Positions 32,746 to 37,182 of a stretch of 37,182 nt of DNA are shown here, piece after piece. The notes below the pieces were generated by a model, which was not told the DNA's origin, ran no database searches, and saw only the letters and a list, made by a program, of their open reading frames with translations. The first letter of the stretch is position 1. The number at the start of each line of letters is the position of its first letter. Source of the stretch: Leisingera sp. ANG-M1. Its GTDB lineage: Bacteria > Pseudomonadota > Alphaproteobacteria > Rhodobacterales > Rhodobacteraceae. The stretch spans positions 1 through 37,182 of the forward strand of contig NZ_JWLC01000026.1 of NCBI RefSeq assembly GCF_000813745.1, in the 5' to 3' direction. The translations under genes were made by a program, and so were the position numbers.

Positions 32746-34926
32746 TCAGGGCTTGGCGGTGACCAGGATGCGGCTGTCCAGAGAGCGGATGCGGCTGGAA
32801 TCGGCCTCGTAGCTGGCCTGCAGCGCCTCGGCAAAACCAACTGCGCTTTCCGAAGTCGGGCGCATGCCGTCAAACAGCGGTTCGGAGGAGTGCAGCACCA
32901 CAACCTTGCTCTTGCCCAAAGTGCTGTCGTCCACCTTGAAAGCGATGCCGCCATTGTCGGCGGATTCCTCCAGGCTGTAAGCTACCCGTACCGGTACCGT
33001 GCCGGATGCGCCGCTGCGCAAGGTGGCAACTGCATTGTCCGAACGCGAGATATTGGGCAGCAGATGGAAAACATTGCCGGACACGTCCAGGATTGACACC
33101 GTCAGGTATCCGTCTGTCACGTCATTGGGCAGCACCACGTCTATGACCGGGTTTTCACCGACAAAGAAACGGCCCGAGGGGTTCGGTTCCACGGTGGTGC
33201 CGCCGACGGCGAATTCAACTTCAGCACCTCCGGACGGCGCTTTGGGCAGGTGCTGCTCCACCACGCAGAGCGAGTCGTTCAAAACCTCCACGTCCAGCAC
33301 CACCTGGCGTTCATGCGCCAGCGCCCGCAGCGCGTCGAACAGCTGCAGCCGGGTCGATGTGCTGGCCACCCGGCCGCTGATCAGGATCGGGTCGCTGGGT
33401 GCATAGCCGTCGTAGTGGCCATTGCCGTCGCGCACCAGCGGCCCGCAATCGGCGAAGGTCTCCATGATTGACTTGACCTCGGCCACCGGCAGCATCGGAA
33501 GCTCGAAACGGATCTCGGCCTTGCCTTCCAGTGCGCCGGGCAGGCCATTGCGGAACATCTCGTTCAGCATTTCGGCGACATTGGTGTCGTCGGTTGTACC
33601 GGTCAGGCGGGCTTTGTTGTTGCTGATCACCAGGCGCCATTCGCGCAGGCCCTCAAGCGGTTGCACGGTTTCCAGAACATCGGTGCCCCAGGTTTCGGCA
33701 ATCGCACCGCTGGCCAGGGTCAGGTCCGCGTCCTGAGACAAGGCCAGCAGCGCATCTCTTGTGGTTTCGGACGGAACATTGCCGACAATTTGCACCGGCC
33801 CGCCGGCAGGTTTTTCGGCGATCAGAGAGAACGGGCGCGCTTCCGGGTAGCTGGGCCCGATGAAGCTGTCGAGCATGCCGGTGAAATAGGCGCCTGCGCC
33901 GCCGCCGCCAAGGAGCAGAAGAACTGCCAGCGCGGCCCACAGGCCGCCGTGGCCGCCTTTCGTCTCTGCGGTCGGCTTGGGAGCCGGTTTCGGAGAGGGA
34001 GGCGGCGGTGCCGGCGGCTTGCTGGTCTGCGGTACGATGATGGTGGCATCTTCAGCCGGGGCGTCCAGCACATCGGCCAGGCTGCCGCCGCTCAGACCGT
34101 CATCGGGTGCGTCCAGAAACGCCAGCACTTCGCTGGCGCTTTGGAAACGGTCGTTTGGATCCGGTGCGCACATCCGCTCAATCAGAGTCTTCAGCGGTTC
34201 TGGCAAGCCATCGGTATCCAGGGGTTTCTGCTTGTTTTCAACCACTTCCATCGGGTTGGCACCGAGCTTGGGCGCCGCGCCGCGGAAATTAGCCAAGAGC
34301 AGCGCGCCCAGCGAATAGATGTCGGAGCGGGCATCGGTGTCGCCGCTCATCTGTTCGGGCGCGGCATAGGAGTATTTGCCGGCAAATTCATTGCCGACAA
34401 TGGTTTGCGCGCCTGGGTTGGTGTCCTTGGCGATGCCGAAATCGATGATCACCGCCTCGGCCGGATCGCCGCCGCGCAGAATGATGTTGTCGGGGCTGAG
34501 GTCGCGGTGCACAATGTTGCGGGCATGGGCTGCCTGCAGGCCTTGGGCCACCCGGCGGCAGATCACCAGCAGGTCCTCGGCCGCCATCGGCCCTTGTTTC
34601 AAGCGCTTGTCGAGGCCGGGGCCGTCGACATAGTCCATCAGCAAGTAGATATGGCCGTCCGGCGTGCGGTGGTTCTCGGAATAGCGCACCACCGCGGCAT
34701 GGCGGATCTCGCGGATATTCTCCTCGCGTGCCATCAGGACGGTGAAATCCTCGTTGGCGGCGAGTTCCTGTTTCAACACCTTCAGAGCCACCAGGTTGCC
34801 GGAAATCTCCGAGCGGGCCTTGTACACATCGGAGGTGCCGCCACGGCCCAGCAGGCATTCGATCCTGTAGGTGTTGTTGAGCAGGTCACCCGGCTGAAAC
34901 AGGTCGCCAGGGCGCGATTCAAGCAT
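32746..34926 (-). CDS. ppkA: membrane Ser/Thr kinase PpkA-like with DUF4384 periplasmic domain
   Basis: The 726-residue protein starts with a complete Hanks-type kinase domain (about 17-275): glycine loop LGRGGTSDV, ATP lysine K49 in VALKV, HRDLSPDN (140-147), DFG (162-164) and APE (189-191). A Pro/Lys-rich linker (about 300-325) leads to one membrane span (about 328-350, LWAALAVLLLLGGGGAG). The periplasmic part has two BON/OmpA-like segments (about 370-530) and a C-terminal DUF4384-type domain (about 570-710; FFVGENPVIDVVLPNDVTDG). PpkA senses an outside cue and phosphorylates the FHA protein to switch on the T6SS. It lies downstream of the OmpA-like gene with a 74-base gap, and converges on pppA. 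Confidence 0.93.
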   Translation of the reverse strand: MLESRPGDLFQPGDLLNNTYRIECLLGRGGTSDVYKARSEISGNLVALKVLKQELAANEDFTVLMAREENIREIRHAAVVRYSENHRTPDGHIYLLMDYVDGPGLDKRLKQGPMAAEDLLVICRRVAQGLQAAHARNIVHRDLSPDNIILRGGDPAEAVIIDFGIAKDTNPGAQTIVGNEFAGKYSYAAPEQMSGDTDARSDIYSLGALLLANFRGAAPKLGANPMEVVENKQKPLDTDGLPEPLKTLIERMCAPDPNDRFQSASEVLAFLDAPDDGLSGGSLADVLDAPAEDATIIVPQTSKPPAPPPPSPKPAPKPTAETKGGHGGLWAALAVLLLLGGGGAGAYFTGMLDSFIGPSYPEARPFSLIAEKPAGGPVQIVGNVPSETTRDALLALSQDADLTLASGAIAETWGTDVLETVQPLEGLREWRLVISNNKARLTGTTDDTNVAEMLNEMFRNGLPGALEGKAEIRFELPMLPVAEVKSIMETFADCGPLVRDGNGHYDGYAPSDPILISGRVASTSTRLQLFDALRALAHERQVVLDVEVLNDSLCVVEQHLPKAPSGGAEVEFAVGGTTVEPNPSGRFFVGENPVIDVVLPNDVTDGYLTVSILDVSGNVFHLLPNISRSDNAVATLRSGASGTVPVRVAYSLEESADNGGIAFKVDDSTLGKSKVVVLHSSEPLFDGMRPTSESAVGFAEALQASYEADSSRIRSLDSRILVTAKP

Positions 34927-35000
34927 GTAGTTCTCCCTGGCCTGTCACTGTGCGGGCCTTCGTCTTGCAGACTGTCATCCGGCGCGGTTCCGGGCCGGGC

Positions 35001-35576
35001 TTAGCCCAGAGCCTGGAATTCGACGCGGCGGTTTTCATCGGCGCGGGTGTTGTTCTGATTGTACGGCGCGGTTTCGCCCATGCCGATCGCCTTGAGCATA
35101 TCCTCGCGCACGCCGCAGGAGCTGATCAGGTGGCGGCGCACTTCCTGTGCGCGCAACAGCGACAGGCGCTCGTTATAGGCCGCCGAGCCGGAGCTGTCGG
35201 TATGGCCGATAATCTGGAACACGGTGCCGTCCAGCGCTTTCATCGAGGCGCACATATTGGCCAGCTTGGGCTCCTGATCGGCACGCAATGCAGCGCTGTC
35301 GAAATCAAAGGAGATCTGGATGTTGATCTGCGCCTGCTGGGCAACCGGCGTGTATTCGGCCGCGGCGGCCGCCACGGTTGCGGTTTCCTCGGCCGGATCC
35401 TCGGCTGCGGTTGCGCTGCTTGGCACAATCACCAGGCCGCGTGTCTTTTGTTTTTTGAAGGCTTCGGTGATTTCTTCGACCGACAGTTCGCCGCTATTTG
35501 ACTGCGCGTGCGCCAGCGGAGCGAAAATCAGGCCTGCACCCAGAACACTTGTGAAAATTCCTTTCAGGCGGATCAT
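35001..35576 (-). CDS. periplasmic OmpA-family protein
   Basis: The 191-residue precursor has a clear Sec signal peptide (cleavage after AHA, about residue 24), a short linker, and a C-terminal OmpA-like peptidoglycan-binding domain (about 80-191; ISFDFDSAALRADQEPKL, IIGHTDSSGSAAYNERLS, NTRADENRRVEFQ). There is no lipobox Cys, so it is a soluble periplasmic protein or a very short outer-membrane-linked one. It precedes ppkA on the same strand. In the threonine phosphorylation pathway, OmpA-like and lipoprotein partners (TagQRST, or PpkA-linked OmpA proteins) feed signals to PpkA; this gene is a candidate sensor of that kind. An AGGGGAGG site lies upstream of the ATG. Confidence 0.93.
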   Translation of the reverse strand: MIRLKGIFTSVLGAGLIFAPLAHAQSNSGELSVEEITEAFKKQKTRGLVIVPSSATAAEDPAEETATVAAAAAEYTPVAQQAQINIQISFDFDSAALRADQEPKLANMCASMKALDGTVFQIIGHTDSSGSAAYNERLSLLRAQEVRRHLISSCGVREDMLKAIGMGETAPYNQNNTRADENRRVEFQALG

Positions 35577-35615
35577 GCTCGGCGCCCTCCCCTACCGTTG
35601 CAACATGACTGCCAG

Positions 35616-35642
35616 TCTATACCAGCCCCCGCAGCCTGCCAA
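35616..35642 (-). promoter_or_regulatory. candidate promoter for the ompA-like/ppkA operon
   Basis: Reading the minus strand, TTGGCA (complement of 35637-35642) and TATAGA (complement of 35616-35621) are separated by 15 bases, and a TGG extends the -10 box. Both hexamers are close to the sigma-70 consensus, though the spacer is short. The predicted start of transcription would lie about 30 bases before the ATG at 35576. Confidence 0.35.
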
Positions 35643-35758
35643 TGGCGGCCGCAGTCAAGCGTCGGAAAAAAACAAGGAGTTTCCGGCAAGTTGTAATCAG
35701 GGGGTTTACTGCTGCGCGGGTAAGCATTGAAATGGACGCACTGCGCAGGGGAGGTTTC

Positions 35759-36601
35759 ATGCGGGTTCTACCAGCTGTCATTGTCGCCATTGGCCTGGTG
35801 CTGGCCCCGGCTGTCTGGTTCGGGCTCAGCTGGCTGCTGAGCGAGGAAGATTACCAGGGCGCCGGCGGGGTGGATTCGACCGCGCGGATCGAAATTGAGA
35901 TCCTGCGCCAGCAGGTTGAGGACCTGCAGGCCCGGATGACGGATTTGCAGAATGAAGTAGCCAGCCTGCCCGCCGGAGGGGCAGGCGCGGGCGGCCCTTT
36001 CACTGATGACGCGGCCGGCGAGGCCGCAATCTGGAACCAGACCGGCGGCGCTAATCTGGACTATGCCCAAGTTGTGCTGATTGCCGACCGGCTGAATGTG
36101 AACCGCGGGCTGCGGGTGACCGGCGGCAAGTATCTGACCGAGAAACTGGGCCGGCCGCGCGAGGATCTGAATGATACCTGCCAGCCGATGACCAATGAGA
36201 ACCTCAAGGAGAAGCTGGTGACCGAACAGGTCGGGCCGATCCGGGTCAGCATGCTGCGCCCGGCAATCGAGAGCCTGAAAGTGGTGTTTGAGAACATCCG
36301 CCAGGCCGATCCTGACCTCTATGCCCGGATCAACACGGCCGGGGCGCTTTGTGTGCGCCGGATCCGCGGCACCACCAATTCGCTCTCCACCCACAGCTAC
36401 GGGCTGGCGGTTGATTTGAACATTGATGGCAAGCTGGACAATTTCACCGATGGCAAGACCCAGCTGGGGCTCACCATCATGGCGGATTTCTTCTATGATC
36501 AGGGCTGGGTCTGGGGCGCCGGGTTCAGGCGCGAGGACAGCATGCATTTCGAAATCAGCCGCCGCCAGCTGGATCAATGGCTGGCCGACGGGCTGCTTTA
36601 A
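35759..36601 (+). CDS. membrane-anchored M15/VanY-like peptidoglycan peptidase
   Basis: The start at 35759 is preferred because AGGGGAGG lies just upstream (35747-35754); it gives 280 residues. An in-frame ATG at 35642 would add 39 basic residues before the membrane segment. The chain has an N-terminal span (about 3-27), a coiled coil (about 42-67), a Gly/Ala linker, and a C-terminal M15_4-type domain. The zinc ligands fit H212 and D219 in HSYGLAVD and H263 in SMHFE. Enzymes of this type cut D-Ala-D-Ala or other peptide cross-links. In Acinetobacter the M15-like TagX opens the cell wall for T6SS assembly. This protein has the same anchored plan and a T6SS neighbourhood, so the same job is a reasonable inference. 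Confidence 0.9.
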   Translation: MRVLPAVIVAIGLVLAPAVWFGLSWLLSEEDYQGAGGVDSTARIEIEILRQQVEDLQARMTDLQNEVASLPAGGAGAGGPFTDDAAGEAAIWNQTGGANLDYAQVVLIADRLNVNRGLRVTGGKYLTEKLGRPREDLNDTCQPMTNENLKEKLVTEQVGPIRVSMLRPAIESLKVVFENIRQADPDLYARINTAGALCVRRIRGTTNSLSTHSYGLAVDLNIDGKLDNFTDGKTQLGLTIMADFFYDQGWVWGAGFRREDSMHFEISRRQLDQWLADGLL

Positions 36602-36617
36602 GGCCTGGGCGGCAGGG

Positions 36618-37182
36618 TTATGCCGATCTCAGCAGAACCTTGCTGGAATCGATTGCTGCGGCAATGCGCTGAAATTGCACGATAGAGCGTGCGGGCGAGT
36701 TTTCGGCTGACCGCAACAGTTTGGTTTGAGCGTTTTCCAGCACCGCAAGCGCCTGGGCCGTTGCCGTGGCCTTGCGTTCCGGGGCGACGGCAACAACCGG
36801 CCTGCGGGATTTCTGAGTGCCGTTAAGGGTCCGGGCCTTGCCGCGCGGCCTGGCAGGGTCACGGTTTTCCCGGGCGATCTGCCGGAGATCCTTTGCCGTG
36901 TCCAGCAGGATCTGGCGCACTGGCGCATGACCGGGCAGCCTGGCCATTTCCTTAGCCAAGGTCTCGAAACGCTCGGCCAGGCAATCGATGAGATAGGGGC
37001 CGACAAGGCCGCAAAGATCCCGGAAACCTGAGATGCGGTCTGCGACCTCGTCAGCAGTCCTGACGCGGTTCGACAGAGTGCGGCGGCCGCCTGATCCGCC
37101 AAAGGCGTTGCCTTGCCCTTCTCCGCCGCGGCCGGCTTCGCCGCCTCCACCGCTTGAACCAACGCCGCCGTCACCGCCGCCG
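36618..37182 (-). CDS. partial unknown gene, glycine-rich then helical, cut by the window edge
   Basis: An open frame on the minus strand runs from the right edge (no start inside the window) to a TAA at 36618-36620, giving at least 188 codons. The visible N-terminal part (about 45 residues) is almost pure Gly with Ser, Glu and Asp. It is followed by a conserved-looking helical segment (RTADEVADRISGFRDLCG, LVGPYLIDCLAERFETLAKEM) and a basic, disordered stretch rich in Arg, Pro and Lys. The chain ends in a helix with QRIAAAIDSSKVLLRSA. It converges on the M15 gene with a 16-base gap. I do not recognise it. Its frame, rather than an overlapping open frame at 36629-37174, gives natural codon use for this genome. 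Confidence 0.6.
   Translation of the reverse strand, partial: GGGDGGVGSSGGGGEAGRGGEGQGNAFGGSGGRRTLSNRVRTADEVADRISGFRDLCGLVGPYLIDCLAERFETLAKEMARLPGHAPVRQILLDTAKDLRQIARENRDPARPRGKARTLNGTQKSRRPVVAVAPERKATATAQALAVLENAQTKLLRSAENSPARSIVQFQRIAAAIDSSKVLLRSA

Noticed and set aside
36629-37174. An open frame of 181 codons on the minus strand starting at ATG-like 37174
   Set aside because: It overlaps the other minus-strand frame ending at 36618. Its product is Arg/Pro/Cys-rich with no sensible helices, while the 36618 frame gives a normal protein with amphipathic segments.
37090-37182. GGC/GCC-rich stretch at the right edge as a simple-sequence repeat element
   Set aside because: It is explained by Gly codons in the open frame of the partial minus-strand gene.

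Overview
The window carries an almost complete type VI secretion system (T6SS) locus from a GC-rich alphaproteobacterium. The gene repertoire, protein style and a BacNav-type sodium channel point to the marine Roseobacter group of Rhodobacterales (Leisingera/Phaeobacter/Ruegeria-like). That taxonomic call is an inference from sequence character; no marker gene is present. No tRNA, rRNA, CRISPR array, insertion sequence or phage integrase was seen.

Layout. (a) 1-2031, minus strand: three genes, an unknown T6SS-adjacent protein, a small exported protein and a MotA/TolQ/ExbB proton-channel protein, running leftwards out of the window. (b) 2032-2219: divergent control region. (c) 2220-12968, plus strand: tssA, tssB, tssC, hcp (followed by a strong terminator-like hairpin), tagJ, tssE, tssF, tssG and tssH/clpV. 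(d) 13004-20264: an unusual three-gene insert. It holds a lysine-rich helical protein with a hydrophobic hairpin, a one-domain voltage-gated sodium channel with the filter TLESWSM, and a 1699-residue protein. The last has a near copy of TssB at its N terminus, then about 45 acidic repeats, then a second TssB-like domain fused to a TssC-like domain and an Asp-rich tail. (e) 20329-24856: vgrG, a helical accessory gene, a PAAR tip and an FHA-domain protein (TagH). (f) 24902-31262: membrane and baseplate-anchor genes tssK, tssL (with an OmpA domain) and tssM. (g) 31262-34926: the threonine-phosphorylation switch, with tagF and the phosphatase pppA on plus and the kinase ppkA on minus, converging on a two-way terminator. 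(h) 35001-37182: an OmpA-like lipid-anchor-free periplasmic protein (minus), a membrane-anchored M15/VanY-like peptidoglycan peptidase (plus), and the 3' part of an unknown gene (minus) cut by the window edge.

How the genes work together. TssK/E/F/G and VgrG form the baseplate on the TssL-TssM membrane complex. Hcp, TssB and TssC form the tube and contractile sheath, TssA primes assembly and ClpV recycles the sheath. PpkA, PppA, TagF and the FHA protein set when the machine fires. Peptidoglycan access may come from the M15 peptidase. No TssJ lipoprotein is seen; OmpA-type anchoring through TssL may replace it.

The most interesting part is the insert at 13004-20264. The sodium channel gene overlaps the sheath-fusion gene by 8 bases, so the two are almost certainly co-translated. 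This suggests a link between membrane voltage or cation flux and sheath assembly, which to my knowledge is not a described T6SS control mode. The lysine-rich protein upstream has the outline of an alpha-helical pore-former and is the best effector candidate, because VgrG and PAAR have no toxin extension.
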